In this document: positions 9,588-19,148 of the stretch, piece after piece
Layout of the letters: the number at the start of each line of letters is the position of its first letter
Position numbering within the stretch: position 1 is the first letter of the stretch
Source of the DNA: Azospirillum tabaci
GTDB lineage: Bacteria > Pseudomonadota > Alphaproteobacteria > Azospirillales > Azospirillaceae
Length of the DNA: 64,000 bases
Direction of reading: 5' to 3'
Assembly: GCF_014596085.1 (NCBI RefSeq)
Contig: NZ_JACCJY010000001.1
Coordinates: forward strand, 580,601-644,600
Made by a program: the position numbers and the translations under genes
Notes under the pieces: generated by a model
What the model was told of the DNA's origin: nothing
What the model saw: only the letters and a program-made list of their open reading frames with translations
Database searches by the model: none

Positions 9588-11072
9588 TCAGCCTTTGTGC
9601 CCGTGCGCCGCGGTCTGATCCGTGTCAGCCGCGGGCGAGGAGCCGTTGTTGTTCTTTTCGGTTTGTTTGTCGAGAGCGGACAGGGCGTCCACCACCGTCG
9701 CCATGCGGCTGCCCAGCGAACCCTTGATCAGCACCACGTCGCCGCCGCGCACCGCGCCGGCCAGGATGGGGGCCAACTCGGCGCTGGTTTCCGTCCAGGC
9801 GCCGCGCAGGGCGGCGGGCAGACGGTCGAACAGGGCGCGCATGTGCGGGCCGCAGGCGTAGACCGCGTCCACATGCGCGGCGCGCAGCGGTTCGGCCAGC
9901 GCGGCGTGCAGGGCGTCGGCGCGGTCGCCCAGCTCCCGCATGTCGCCCAGCACGGCGAGGCGCCGGCCGCCGGCGCCGGGGTCGATCCTGCCGAGCACCG
10001 CGAAGGTCGCCGTCATGGCGGCGGGGCTGGCGTTGTAGCTCTCGTCGATCAGAGTGAAGGCGCCCTGGGCGGCCTGGACGCGCTTGCGCGTGCCGCGGCC
10101 CTTGACCGGCGCGATGGTGGACAGTGCGCGGGCCGCCGCAGCGACGTCGGCGCCCAGCGCCTTGACCGCCAGCAGGACGGCGAGGCTGTTCATCACCCAG
10201 TGCTGGCCGGGCAAGGCCAGACAGTACTGGATACGCTCGCCCCGGATGATCGCGGTCACGGCGCTGCAGGTGGCGTGCAGCGAGCACTCCACCAGACGCG
10301 CATCGGCGTCGGCGTGGGAGCCGAAGCTCCAGATGCGGCTCAGCCCCTGGGTGCGCGCGGCGGCCAGCAGCCGCCCGAAATGCGGGTTGTCGCGGTTGAG
10401 GACGGCGACCCCGTTGGGGTTCATGCCCTCGAAGATCTCGGCCTTGGCGTCGGCGATCGCCTCGACGGAGTCGAAGAACTCCAGATGCGCCGCCTCGACC
10501 GTGATGATGACCGCGACGTCGGGCATCACCTGCCGCGACAAGGGGCCGAGTTCGCCGGCGTGGTTCATGCCCAGCTCGAACACGCCGAACTCGCTGTCCT
10601 CCGGCATGCGGGCCAGCGACAGGGGCACGCCCCAATGGTTGTTCAGGCTGCCTTCGGTGGCGAAGGTGCGGCCCTGCGCCGACAGGACGTGGCGCAGCGC
10701 CTCCTTGGTGCTGGTCTTGCCGACCGAGCCGGTGACGCCCACCACCCTGGCCTGGGTGCGCAGCCGCGCGACGTGGCCGAGATCGCCCAGCGCCGCCAGC
10801 GTGTCCTGCTCCACCGCCAGAAGGGAGGCGTCGCCCGGCACGCCCGGCGGCACGGTGCTGACCAGCGCCGCGGCGGCGCCGGCCTCCAGCGCCTTCGCCA
10901 CGAAGTCGTGCCCGTCGAAGTTCGGCCCCTTGATGGCGACGAACAGGTCGCCCGGCGCCACCTTGCGGCTGTCGATGCTGACCCCGGTCGCCGCCCAGGA
11001 GCGCGTCGCCTGGCCGCTGGTTGCGGCGGCGGCGTCCTCGGCGGTCCACAGGACGGTCTTGGCCTCGCTCAT
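9588..11072 (-). CDS. murF: UDP-N-acetylmuramoyl-tripeptide--D-alanyl-D-alanine ligase
   Basis: MurF attaches D-Ala-D-Ala, the product of the downstream ddlB enzyme, to UDP-MurNAc-tripeptide. The 494-residue ligase shows [19 protein letters not shown], the P-loop [44 protein letters not shown] and the C-terminal [10 protein letters not shown], which is MurF-specific. A hydrophilic tail of about 25 residues rich in Asn, Ser and Ala ends in a Gly/Lys/His stretch. The start overlaps the murE stop by 4 bp. Confidence 0.96.
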   Translation of the reverse strand: MSEAKTVLWTAEDAAAATSGQATRSWAATGVSIDSRKVAPGDLFVAIKGPNFDGHDFVAKALEAGAAAALVSTVPPGVPGDASLLAVEQDTLAALGDLGHVARLRTQARVVGVTGSVGKTSTKEALRHVLSAQGRTFATEGSLNNHWGVPLSLARMPEDSEFGVFELGMNHAGELGPLSRQVMPDVAVIITVEAAHLEFFDSVEAIADAKAEIFEGMNPNGVAVLNRDNPHFGRLLAAARTQGLSRIWSFGSHADADARLVECSLHATCSAVTAIIRGERIQYCLALPGQHWVMNSLAVLLAVKALGADVAAAARALSTIAPVKGRGTRKRVQAAQGAFTLIDESYNASPAAMTATFAVLGRIDPGAGGRRLAVLGDMRELGDRADALHAALAEPLRAAHVDAVYACGPHMRALFDRLPAALRGAWTETSAELAPILAGAVRGGDVVLIKGSLGSRMATVVDALSALDKQTEKNNNGSSPAADTDQTAAHGHKG

Positions 11073-12556
11073 GCTGCTCCAACCTCTGCCACGGCGGCTC
11101 GTGCCTCGGTCGCGTCGTCGAAGGGAAGGACCTCCGTCCCGACGATCTGACCATGCTCATGTCCCTTGCCGGCGATGACCAGGACGTCACCGGGCCGAAG
11201 GCTGCGGACGGCGGCGCGGATGGCCTCGCGCCGGTCGCCGATCTCCTCCAGGGCCGGGTGGCCCGCCAGGACCTCCTTGCGGATGGCCGCCGGCACCTCG
11301 GTGCGCGGGTTGTCGTCGGTGACGATGGCGCGGTCGGCCAGACGGCCGGCCAGCTCCCCCATCACCGGCCGCTTCCCGCGGTCGCGGTCGCCGCCGCACC
11401 CGAACACCGCGATCAGGCGGTTCCGGGCGTGCTGCTTCAGCGCCAGCAGCACCGTTTCCAGCGCGTCGGGCGTGTGGGCGAAATCGACATAGACCGCCGC
11501 CCCGCAGGGGTGGGTGGCGACGTGCTGCAGGCGTCCCGGCACGCCTTCCAGGCGGGTCAGGGTGGCCAGAGCCTCGTCACGGTCCGCGCCGGAGCCGATC
11601 ACCAAGCCGAGCGCGCACAGCACGTTCCACGCCTGGAAGCGGCCCGCCAGCGGCAGGTCCACGGTGATGTCGCGGCCCAGGACCGTCAGGTCTAGGCGCT
11701 GGCCGTGGGCCAGCGGCTCGACCCCGTTCACCCGGATCTCGCGACCGGCCAGACCGTATCCGAAGACGCGGTGACCGCGCTGTGAACAAATCCCGGCAAG
11801 TTCGGCGAAGGTGCCGCTGTCGGCGTTCAGGACGGCGGTTCCCCCATCGGGCAACACCCGTCCGAACAGCATCGCCTTGGCCTGGAGATAGGCCTCCATC
11901 GTGCCGTGATAGTCCAGATGGTCACGGGTCAGGTTGGTGAAGCCCGCGGCCTTGAGGACCACGCCGTCGAGACGGAACTGCTCCAGCCCGTGGCTGGACG
12001 CCTCCATCGCCAGATGCTCGATCCCCTTGTCCTTGACGGCGGCGAGGTCGCGATGGAGCGACACCGGGTCCGGCGTGGTCATCCCGCCGTAATCGTCCAG
12101 CCCCGGCCCGATCAGCCCCAGCGTGCCCAGGCTGGCCGCCTTCAGGCCCATCAGGTCCCACATCTGGCGGGCGAACTGCACGGTGGAGGTCTTGCCGTTG
12201 GTCCCCGTCACCGCCACCACGGTGTCCGGCTGCCGCCCGTGAAAGGCGGCGGCGAGGCGCGCGAAGAGGCGGCGCGGCTGCTCGTCGGCGATCAGAATCG
12301 CGGCGCTGCCGGCGGGCAGGGCGGTCCCGACGGGCGCCACCACCGCGACGGCGCCCTTGGCGAGCGCGTCGGCGATGAAGGCGCGCCCGTCCGCCTTCAC
12401 GCCGGGCAGGGCGGCAAAGACGAAACCGGGCCTGACCGCGCGGCTGTCCGCGGTCAACCCGGTCACATCGATGGCTGGCACTTCGACGGCGGACCCCTCG
12501 GCGGAGGAGGACGTCGCGTCAGCGCGGCTTGTTGCCAGCAGGTGGGACAGAAGCAA
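11069..12556 (-). CDS. murE: UDP-N-acetylmuramoyl-L-alanyl-D-glutamate--meso-DAP ligase
   Basis: MurE adds the third stem residue. The 495-residue ligase has the N-terminal LTADSRAVRPGFVFAALPG motif, the P-loop VTGTNGKTSTVQF, TTPDPVSLHRDL, MEASSHGLEQ, LTRDHLDYHGTMEAY, and the substrate-selecting motif DDNPRTEVP. DNPR indicates meso-diaminopimelate rather than lysine, as expected for a Gram-negative wall. The ATG at 12556 gives a 38-bp overlap with the end of ftsI, the longest overlap in the cluster; no later ATG suits the family N-terminus. Confidence 0.96.
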   Translation of the reverse strand: MLLSHLLATSRADATSSSAEGSAVEVPAIDVTGLTADSRAVRPGFVFAALPGVKADGRAFIADALAKGAVAVVAPVGTALPAGSAAILIADEQPRRLFARLAAAFHGRQPDTVVAVTGTNGKTSTVQFARQMWDLMGLKAASLGTLGLIGPGLDDYGGMTTPDPVSLHRDLAAVKDKGIEHLAMEASSHGLEQFRLDGVVLKAAGFTNLTRDHLDYHGTMEAYLQAKAMLFGRVLPDGGTAVLNADSGTFAELAGICSQRGHRVFGYGLAGREIRVNGVEPLAHGQRLDLTVLGRDITVDLPLAGRFQAWNVLCALGLVIGSGADRDEALATLTRLEGVPGRLQHVATHPCGAAVYVDFAHTPDALETVLLALKQHARNRLIAVFGCGGDRDRGKRPVMGELAGRLADRAIVTDDNPRTEVPAAIRKEVLAGHPALEEIGDRREAIRAAVRSLRPGDVLVIAGKGHEHGQIVGTEVLPFDDATEARAAVAEVGAA

Positions 12557-14324
12557 CGGTGCTGCCTTTCGGTTGCGCGGGCGGAGGCGGCGGTGCGGGC
12601 GGGGTCGTCTGACCGGCGGTGTTGATGTAGGTGGCGTTGATGACCTCGGGGGAAGCCTCGTCCACCGGCTGGACGCCCAGCAGCGGGCCGATCTGCTTCA
12701 CGATCCGGCCGACCGCGGGTGCGGCGACCCAGCCGCCGGTGGCGAAGCCGTAGGTCTTCTTGGTGCCCTTCGGCTCGTCCACCAGGACATAGACGATGTA
12801 GCGCGGGTCGTGCATCGGGAAGGCGCCGAGGAACGACGACATGCGGGAGTTCCGGACGTAGCTCCGGCCCTTCTGCTTCTCCGCCGTGCCGGTCTTGCCG
12901 CCGACGACGTAGCCCTTGGCGTTGGCCGACTTCGCCGTGCCGTCGGTGACCACGAAGCGGAACAGCCGGCGCATCATCGCCGAGGTCTTCGGGCTGATGA
13001 CCTGCTCGCCCGGCACCTCGACCGCGGGGTCGCGCTTCAGCAGGGTGGGCGGGTGCAGCACGCCGCCGTTGATGATCGAGGCGGCGGCGTTGACCGTGTG
13101 CATCGGGCTGACCGACATGCCGTGGCCGAAGGAGATGGTCATGGTGTTGACCTCCCGCCACGGATTCGGCACCAGCGGCCAGCCGTTCTCCGGCAGCTCC
13201 AGCGAGGTCGGCCGGGTCATGCCCAGCTTGGTCATGAAGGACTTCTGGTGCTGCACGCCCAGCGACATGGCCATGCGCACCGAGCCCAGGTTCGACGATT
13301 CCTGGAACACCTCGGCCACCGTCAGGTTGTGGCGGAAGGGATGGTATTCGCGGATCGTGAAGCGGCCGACCTGGATGTTGTTGATCGTGTCGAAGGTGTC
13401 GGAGACGCGGATCTTGCCCGAATCCAGCGACATCGCCGTGTTGAAGATCTTGAAGGTGGAGCCCATCTCGTACACGCCGAGCGTCGCGCGGTTGAACAGC
13501 GTGTCCGGATCAAGTCCCGTGGGGTTGTGCGGGTCGAAATCGGGCAGCGAAACCATCGACATGACTTCGCCGTTGCGGACATCGTAAATGATGCCGGTGG
13601 CGCCGATGGCGCTGAATTCTTCGATCGTCGTCTGCAATTCCTTCTTCATGATGTGCTGAAGGCGCAGGTCGATCGAAAGCTGCAACGGCTTCGGGTCGGT
13701 GGTCAGCCGCTTGTTGAATTGCTGCTCCAGCCCGGCGAGGCCGTTGTTGTCCACGCCGGTGAAGCCGACCAGATGCGAGGTCAGGTTGGACGCCGGGTAG
13801 AAGCGGCGCTCCTCCCGTTCGAAATAGACGCCGGGCAGGCCGAGCCGGAACACCGCCGCCTGCTGTTTGGGCGTCAGGTTGCGCTTGATCCAGACGAACC
13901 GCTTGTCGCCGCTGATCTTGCTCAGCAGGTCCTTGTAGTCCAGCTCCGGCAGGACGGTGGTCAGCTTGCGCGCCACCTCGTCCGGGCGGCTGATCAGCTT
14001 CGGGTCGGCGTAGAGCGACTGCGTGGCGAGCGAGGTCGCCAGCAGGTTGCCGTTGCGGTCCACGATGTCGGCGCGGTTGACCGGCGGGGCGTCGACCTCC
14101 GCGGCCATGCGCGGGCGCGGTTCCGCCGCGTGGTTGAACAGGGTCGCGTCCACCAGCTTCACGCCGATGGCGGTAAAGACCACGGCGACCATGGCCGCGG
14201 TGACCATCAACCGGTTCCGGCTCTGCTCCAGCGCGACCGACAGCGACGTCCGCGGCTTGGAAGCCGGGGGCGGAACGCTGTAGGCGCCGTGCGCGGGATC
14301 GATGCCGGGCGGCGGAACGCTCAT
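12519..14324 (-). CDS. ftsI: FtsI (PBP3), septal transpeptidase
   Basis: FtsI is the class B penicillin-binding protein that cross-links septal peptidoglycan with FtsW. The 601-residue protein has a Pro-rich cytoplasmic tail, one membrane anchor (about residues 40-60), the dimerisation/pedestal region starting RADIVDRNGNLLA, and the transpeptidase domain with GSTFK (nucleophile Ser), the SSN motif in FQESSNLGS, and VGGKTGTAEK. A Pro-rich C-terminal tail of about 30 residues follows the enzyme domain. Start and stop overlap ftsL (4 bp) and murE (38 bp). Confidence 0.96.
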   Translation of the reverse strand: MSVPPPGIDPAHGAYSVPPPASKPRTSLSVALEQSRNRLMVTAAMVAVVFTAIGVKLVDATLFNHAAEPRPRMAAEVDAPPVNRADIVDRNGNLLATSLATQSLYADPKLISRPDEVARKLTTVLPELDYKDLLSKISGDKRFVWIKRNLTPKQQAAVFRLGLPGVYFEREERRFYPASNLTSHLVGFTGVDNNGLAGLEQQFNKRLTTDPKPLQLSIDLRLQHIMKKELQTTIEEFSAIGATGIIYDVRNGEVMSMVSLPDFDPHNPTGLDPDTLFNRATLGVYEMGSTFKIFNTAMSLDSGKIRVSDTFDTINNIQVGRFTIREYHPFRHNLTVAEVFQESSNLGSVRMAMSLGVQHQKSFMTKLGMTRPTSLELPENGWPLVPNPWREVNTMTISFGHGMSVSPMHTVNAAASIINGGVLHPPTLLKRDPAVEVPGEQVISPKTSAMMRRLFRFVVTDGTAKSANAKGYVVGGKTGTAEKQKGRSYVRNSRMSSFLGAFPMHDPRYIVYVLVDEPKGTKKTYGFATGGWVAAPAVGRIVKQIGPLLGVQPVDEASPEVINATYINTAGQTTPPAPPPPPAQPKGSTVASVPPAGNKPR

Positions 14325-15034
14325 CGGTTGGCTCCGAGACGGGCGACGAGAAGACCGATGCTGTCATGCTGGGTCGGGGCGGCCTGGAGGCCGGCCTGCT
14401 GCGGCTGCGGACGGGCCGCGGGCGGCGGCGCCAGCGTCCGCGCGGTGACCGGCGGCTTGGTGGCGACCTCCGTCGGCTTGGTCGTCACCACCGGGGCCGG
14501 GGCCGACTTGGCGGCGGAGGGGAGCGGCGGGACTTTGGCCGAGGCCGGCACGATGGCCGAGGGCTTGATCGGGGCCGGCTTCATCGGCGAGGCCGAGGCC
14601 GGAATCACCACGCCGCCCTGAACGCCGCCCTGAACGATGGCGCCGCCGCCCACGACGCTGTCTCCCGTGGAGGCCGTCGCCACGTTCGGTGCCTTGCCCG
14701 GCGTCTGGTTGCGCACCATCGGCGGCAGCGGAGCTTCCTCCGGCGCGACGGTGGGGGAGGGGCGCATCGGGACGATGTTCATCGCCACGAACTGGCGCGC
14801 CTCGGTCGGCTGCAGCGCCAGATGCTCGCGCGACAGGGTCTCGAGACGGGTCGGGTCGTTCAGGAAGCTCCACTCGGCCTTCAGGACCTGGATGGCCTCC
14901 TGCTCCACCATGATCTTGCGGTTGAGCGAGCCCAGCTTTTCTTCCAGCTCCTGAACCTCGTAGCTGGTCTCGAACAGGACGAAGCCGGCGGCGGCGATCA
15001 GACCACCCCAGAAAAGTGCGGATTTGTATTTCAT
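14321..15034 (-). CDS. ftsL: FtsL-like divisome protein with a long Pro/Ala-rich tail
   Basis: Position between rsmH and ftsI, a single N-terminal membrane helix (about residues 5-22) and an immediate heptad-like coiled coil ([18 protein letters not shown] region) followed by [19 protein letters not shown] identify FtsL, the small scaffold of the FtsQLB complex. The product is 237 residues, whereas FtsL proteins are commonly near 100-120. From about residue 95 the sequence is low-complexity Ala, Pro, Val and Lys and would lie in the periplasm. Four-base ATGA overlaps at both ends show tight coupling. The tail's function is not evident. Confidence 0.85.
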   Translation of the reverse strand: MKYKSALFWGGLIAAAGFVLFETSYEVQELEEKLGSLNRKIMVEQEAIQVLKAEWSFLNDPTRLETLSREHLALQPTEARQFVAMNIVPMRPSPTVAPEEAPLPPMVRNQTPGKAPNVATASTGDSVVGGGAIVQGGVQGGVVIPASASPMKPAPIKPSAIVPASAKVPPLPSAAKSAPAPVVTTKPTEVATKPPVTARTLAPPPAARPQPQQAGLQAAPTQHDSIGLLVARLGANR

Positions 15035-16035
15035 GCCGCCTCCTTGCCGGGCGCCGGATAGGCCGGCGCCGCCGTGCGTTCAGCCGCGCGCAGCCGGGCA
15101 GAGCGCGCGCGTGGGTTGCTGTGGGCTTCCTGGTCCGTCGGCACGATGGGCTTGCGCGACAGGAGCCGGAAGGATGGGGAACGCGCGTCCGCCGCAAGGC
15201 TCGGCGCGTGTCGGGACGGGGAGGGCGGGGGCGAGGAGCGTTCCTTCAGGAACGTCTTCACTTCCCGGTCCTCCAGCGAATGGAAGGAGACGACGGCGAG
15301 GCGGCCGCCGGGCTTCAGCAGCGATTCGGCGGCGGCGAGGCCGCGGCGCAGCTCGCCCAGCTCGTCGTTCACATGGATGCGCAGCGCCTGGAAGGTGCGG
15401 GTCGCCGGGTCGATGGCGTCGCCCTTCCCCTTCGGCACCACCGACCGCACCACGTCGGCCAGCTGCTTGGTGCGGGCGAAGGGGGTCTCCAGCCGTGCGG
15501 CGACGATGGCGCGGGCCACGCGGCGGGCCATGCGCTCCTCGCCGTAATGGAAGACGATGTCGGCCAGCTCATCCTGGGTGGCGGTGTTCACCACGTCGGC
15601 GGCGGTCGGCCCGTCGCGTCCCATCCGCATGTCGAGCGGGCCGTCGAATCGGAAGGAGAAGCCGCGCTCCGGCTCGTCGATCTGCGGGGAGGAGACGCCG
15701 ATGTCCAGCGCCACGCCGTCCACCGATTCGACGCCGTGCTCGGCGAGCAGCCGGTCCATGTCGCCGAATCGGCCTTCGACGATCTCCAGCCGGCCCGGAT
15801 AGGCGAGGGCGAGCTGGCGGCCGCGCGCGATGGCTTCTGGATCGCGGTCGATTCCCCAGACCCGGCAGTCGGCCCGGTCGAGAATCGCGCGGGAATAGCC
15901 GCCGGCGCCGAAGGTGCCGTCCACATAGACGCCGCCGTCGCGCGGGGAAAGCGCGTCCACGACCTCGTTCAGCAGCACGGAGATGTGGGGGGAGGCCGGG
16001 GCGGCGGGGGCGGGGGCGGGGGGCTTCACGATCAT
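15031..16035 (-). CDS. rsmH: 16S rRNA (cytosine1402-N4)-methyltransferase
   Basis: RsmH (MraW) methylates N4 of C1402 in the ribosomal P site using S-adenosylmethionine. The 334-residue protein contains [13 protein letters not shown], the SAM motif [47 protein letters not shown] and [12 protein letters not shown], all typical. The N-terminus carries a short Pro/Ala stretch before the first conserved block. The gene is second in the dcw operon, overlapping mraZ and ftsL by 4 bp each. Confidence 0.97.
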   Translation of the reverse strand: MIVKPPAPAPAAPASPHISVLLNEVVDALSPRDGGVYVDGTFGAGGYSRAILDRADCRVWGIDRDPEAIARGRQLALAYPGRLEIVEGRFGDMDRLLAEHGVESVDGVALDIGVSSPQIDEPERGFSFRFDGPLDMRMGRDGPTAADVVNTATQDELADIVFHYGEERMARRVARAIVAARLETPFARTKQLADVVRSVVPKGKGDAIDPATRTFQALRIHVNDELGELRRGLAAAESLLKPGGRLAVVSFHSLEDREVKTFLKERSSPPPSPSRHAPSLAADARSPSFRLLSRKPIVPTDQEAHSNPRARSARLRAAERTAAPAYPAPGKEAA

Positions 16036-16529
16036 GCGCCCTCCCCTCCCCGGCCGGCGGCGGCGCGGGATGCCTTGGCGACGATCTGGCTCAGCGAAAT
16101 GTCCTTGCGCACGACCTGGTCGCGCAGCGTCTGTTCATGGGCCTTGAGAGCGCCGGGCTCCCAGATCTGGAAGGTCTTGCGGCGGCCGATGAAGGCGGCT
16201 TCCTCGTCGATTCCGGCGAATTCGGCGAGTTCCTTGGGCAGGACGATCCGGCCTTCGGTGTCCAGCGAGACGGGGATCAGCTTGCCGAAGATGAAGGTCT
16301 CGATCATGTCGCGCTCGTCCGAATCCAGATCGGGGGATTCCAGGCTTTCGGACAGCACGTCGAGATAGTCCTGATCGGCGCCTTCCAGCGCCTGATGATT
16401 CAGCGAAGGCCAGAGATAGACGGTGCCGGGGGCCGACGTCTTGGCAAGCGACTGCCGGAACTGCGCCGGGATGGAGCAGCGGCCTTTCCTGTCAACTTTG
16501 TTGACGTATGTGGACAGGAAAATGGCCAT
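16032..16529 (-). CDS. mraZ: MraZ, dcw operon regulator
   Basis: MraZ is a ring-forming DNA-binding protein of the AbrB superfamily that autoregulates the dcw operon in E. coli. The 165-residue protein has two SpoVT-AbrB half domains: [14 protein letters not shown] at about residues 12-25 and [16 protein letters not shown] near residues 88-103. It is first in the operon and overlaps rsmH by 4 bp. The C-terminus is a short basic Ala/Arg/Gly tail. TGGGN boxes upstream (16650-16684) are candidate binding sites. Confidence 0.95.
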   Translation of the reverse strand: MAIFLSTYVNKVDRKGRCSIPAQFRQSLAKTSAPGTVYLWPSLNHQALEGADQDYLDVLSESLESPDLDSDERDMIETFIFGKLIPVSLDTEGRIVLPKELAEFAGIDEEAAFIGRRKTFQIWEPGALKAHEQTLRDQVVRKDISLSQIVAKASRAAAGRGGEGA

Positions 16530-16649
16530 CGGCCTGACGAACGCCCCCCTTATCCCGTTGCTGGTCTTCGCCGTCGCGAAGCCCTATCCGCTCTTGCCGC
16601 TGAACGCGCCCGGTTTGGCTACCTTGGTTGGGTAGTTCCCCCTCCGAAC

Positions 16650-16684
16650 TGGGCTTTCATGGGATAGCATGGGACAGTTTGGGC
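16650..16684 (+). promoter_or_regulatory. Four TGGGN repeats at 10-bp period (MraZ operator)
   Basis: TGGGC, TGGGA, TGGGA and TGGGC start at 16650, 16660, 16670 and 16680, each separated by 5 bp. E. coli MraZ binds TGGGN direct repeats with 5-bp spacers in its own promoter. The match in motif, spacing and place, 121 bp upstream of mraZ, is strong. The repeats read on the plus strand, opposite to the operon. Confidence 0.82.
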
Positions 16685-16689
16685 GTCAA
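16661..16689 (-). promoter_or_regulatory. Predicted dcw promoter upstream of mraZ
   Basis: On the minus strand TTGACG (16684-16689) and TATCCC (16661-16666) are separated by exactly 17 bp, a reasonable sigma70-type arrangement. The expected transcription start near 16653 would leave a leader of about 125 nt before mraZ. The MraZ-type boxes cover the spacer and the -10 element, so binding there should block RNA polymerase. The promoter is predicted only from spacing and consensus. Confidence 0.5.
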
Positions 16690-16945
16690 CGCCCCCTCCA
16701 GTATTCATATGGTGCTGTCAAGACTTTTGGGGCGATGTGTTGCCAGCGTGCAAATAGGTGAACGGAATCGGCGAGAATCGGCAATATACCAGCGCGCTAA
16801 TGAGCGATTACGCGGCGCTGCCCCACAGAGTTCGCGGGATGTTCCGTGAGACCCGCGAATGGTTCCCGCCATGTGGCTTTCCATAAGGGCGAATCGCATC
16901 CTACGAATGGTATAGCCTGCCGGGGTAACCTGCCGAGGCACGGCA

Positions 16946-16960
16946 TGGGACAGCATGGGA
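16946..16960 (+). promoter_or_regulatory. Additional TGGGA pair at 10-bp spacing
   Basis: Two TGGGA boxes start at 16946 and 16956 with the same 10-bp period and orientation as the main array about 270 bp away. They could be a second MraZ contact site that allows looping, or chance; two repeats are weaker evidence than four. Confidence 0.4.
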
Positions 16961-16973
16961 ATTTGCCCCACAG

Positions 16974-17016
16974 TTATCCACCGGCTGTGGATGAAGCTGG
17001 GGACATCTGTGGACAA
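16974..17016. promoter_or_regulatory. Cluster of three near-consensus DnaA boxes
   Basis: TTATCCACC (16974-16982), TGTGGATGA (16986-16994) and TGTGGACAA (17008-17016) each match the DnaA box TTATNCACA or its complement at eight of nine positions, within 43 bp. They lie between rnpB and the mraZ promoter. DnaA control of division genes would be one reading; an origin is not supported by other features here. Confidence 0.4.
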
Positions 17017-17085
17017 GGGGGCGCCATCCCAGTCCCGCGCCGCGGAAAAGGGGTGGTCCGTTGATCCGGAGGTGGTGGGGATAAA

Positions 17086-17488
<403 letters not shown>

Positions 17489-17494
17489 GGGCAC

Positions 17495-17523
17495 TGTGTA
17501 CAGAGTCGCCGTTCGATTCGCAA
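17495..17523 (-). promoter_or_regulatory. Predicted rnpB promoter
   Basis: Minus-strand TTGCGA (17518-17523) and TACACA (17495-17500) are 17 bp apart and place transcription start about 7 nt downstream, matching the predicted 5' end of the P1 helix at 17488. Confidence 0.6.
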
Positions 17524-17548
17524 CGGTGTTCGGGGGTGATTCGGATTC

Positions 17549-18247
17549 TCAGCGCCCGGTCATCCGCAGCAGCGCGCGCAGGCGGCGCAGCGTCTCCGGA
17601 TCGGGCTCCCCGGTCAGGCGTTCGGGGTGGAAGTGGCGCTGGAAGGACAGCAGGACCCGCGATTCGGCGGTGTCGTACCCATAGCGTCCCAGAAGCGCCG
17701 CCACGTCCTCCGCGGAATCCGCCGAGTCGTCCACAGCGGTGGGCTCCGGCCACAGCCCGATTCCGCGCGCCGCCAGCCCCGGCCAGTCGAACAGCTCGCC
17801 GGGGTCCTCCTTGCGGGCCGGGGCGATGTCGCTGTGGCCGAGCACATCGGCGGGCGCGATCCCATGGCGGCCCATGATGTCCAGGCAGAGATCCGCCACC
17901 GCGGCCATCTGCACGGCGGGGAAGGGGCGGTAGCCGAACTCGTGCCCCGGATTGACGATCTCGATTCCGATGGAGCGGCTGTTGACGTCGGCCCGCCCGC
18001 GCCAGGACGACAGGCCGGCGTGCCAGGCGCGCCGGTCCTCCGGCACATGGGCGTAGACGGCGCCGTCCTCGTCCACCGTGTAGTGGGCGCTGACCTGGGC
18101 GGCGGGGTCGCACAGCCGGGTCAGGGCGGACTCGGCGGTGGGCATTCCCGTGTAATGGAGAATCAGCAGTTCCACCCCCACGCCCTCGGGCCGCGGCCCG
18201 TGGTTGGGAGAGGGGCGGTCGATGCATCCGGTGCCCGCGCGCGTCAT
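17549..18247 (-). CDS. N-acetylmuramoyl-L-alanine amidase (AmpD/AmiD-type)
   Basis: The 232-residue protein is an Amidase_2 zinc enzyme that cleaves the MurNAc-L-Ala bond in peptidoglycan or its turnover products. Visible motifs are LLILHYTGM (first zinc His), VSAHYTVDEDG, RAWHAG, SIGIEIVNPG, and GHSDIAPARKEDPG carrying the second His and the active-site Lys/Asp region. The C-terminal 60 residues (LLGRYGYDTAES onward) resemble a peptidoglycan-binding helical domain, as in AmiD. I see no signal peptide or lipobox, so recycling in the cytoplasm (AmpD role) is more likely. It lies 25 bp upstream of the rnpB promoter. Confidence 0.9.
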   Translation of the reverse strand: MTRAGTGCIDRPSPNHGPRPEGVGVELLILHYTGMPTAESALTRLCDPAAQVSAHYTVDEDGAVYAHVPEDRRAWHAGLSSWRGRADVNSRSIGIEIVNPGHEFGYRPFPAVQMAAVADLCLDIMGRHGIAPADVLGHSDIAPARKEDPGELFDWPGLAARGIGLWPEPTAVDDSADSAEDVAALLGRYGYDTAESRVLLSFQRHFHPERLTGEPDPETLRRLRALLRMTGR

Positions 18248-18269
18248 GGTGTCCTCAGGTCGGGCTTCC

Positions 18270-19148
18270 TCAGGTCGGATTGGTCACCTTCTCCGCCAGC
18301 GCCGTCGGGCGCCGCTTCACGATGACGGCCATGCCGCCCACGGTCAACAGCCCGCCCAGGACCAGCCGGAGCGTGAAGGGATCGTCCATCAGCAGAACGC
18401 CCGCCAGCACGCCGAAGACCGGCACGGTCAGCAGGAAGGGCATGGTCTGGTTGACCGAGTATTTCCGGAGCAGCGGGTACCACATTCCATAGGCGCCGAT
18501 GGTCACGCCCACGGCCATGTAGGCGACGGAGCCCCAGCCCCACAGGGTGGAGTTGGAGAGCGCGGCCATCTGCCCCTCCTCGAACAGGAAGGAGAGCAGG
18601 AGCAGTTGCGGGGCGGCGAACAGCGCCATCCAGCCGTTCAGCGCGAAGCCGTCCACCCCGACGATCATCTTCATCTGGATGCTGGCGACGGCGAAGGCGA
18701 AGCTGGCGCCGAGGATCATGAACAGCGGCACCAGCGATCCGGACAGCCGCGGCTCGCCCGCGATCACCGCGACGCCCGCGAAGGCCGCGGCCATGCCGGT
18801 GGCGCGGCGCCAGCCCAGCTTGTCCTTGAAGATCAGCGCGGCCAGCAGGGAGGAGAAGGGCACCTGCGCCTGCGCGGCCAGCGAGGCGGTGGCCGCGTCG
18901 ATGCCGTTCAGCCCGGTGAACATCAGCGGGAAATGCACGGTCCCCAGCGTCACCGACAGAATCGCGATGGGCCGCACCGCGCTCCAGGGTATCCGCTTGA
19001 AGGGCAGGATGAGCGCCGCCACCGCGATGAAGCGGAGCGCCATGATGAACAGCGGCGGGAACTCGGCCAGTCCCCATTTCGCGACGACGAAGTTCAGGCC
19101 CCAGATCGCCATGACCAGGAGCGCCAGCAGCGAGTCGCGCAGACTCAT
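18270..19148 (-). CDS. EamA/DMT-family exporter
   Basis: The 292-residue membrane protein has ten hydrophobic helices in two EamA repeats, typical of drug/metabolite transporters that export amino acids or related metabolites. Characteristic pieces are AIWGLNFVVAKWGL in helix 1, TASLAAQAQVPFSSLLA at the end of the first repeat, and the parallel PFLLTVPVFGVLAGVLLMDD in the second. The spread is closest to the O-acetylserine/cysteine exporter EamA group, but the substrate cannot be read from the sequence. Its start overlaps the ABC-F stop by 4 bp. Confidence 0.85.
   Translation of the reverse strand: MSLRDSLLALLVMAIWGLNFVVAKWGLAEFPPLFIMALRFIAVAALILPFKRIPWSAVRPIAILSVTLGTVHFPLMFTGLNGIDAATASLAAQAQVPFSSLLAALIFKDKLGWRRATGMAAAFAGVAVIAGEPRLSGSLVPLFMILGASFAFAVASIQMKMIVGVDGFALNGWMALFAAPQLLLLSFLFEEGQMAALSNSTLWGWGSVAYMAVGVTIGAYGMWYPLLRKYSVNQTMPFLLTVPVFGVLAGVLLMDDPFTLRLVLGGLLTVGGMAVIVKRRPTALAEKVTNPT

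Noticed and set aside
16946..17016. An origin of replication between rnpB and mraZ
   Set aside because: There are only three imperfect DnaA boxes, no AT-rich unwinding element, and no origin-linked genes such as hemE, dnaA or parAB nearby.
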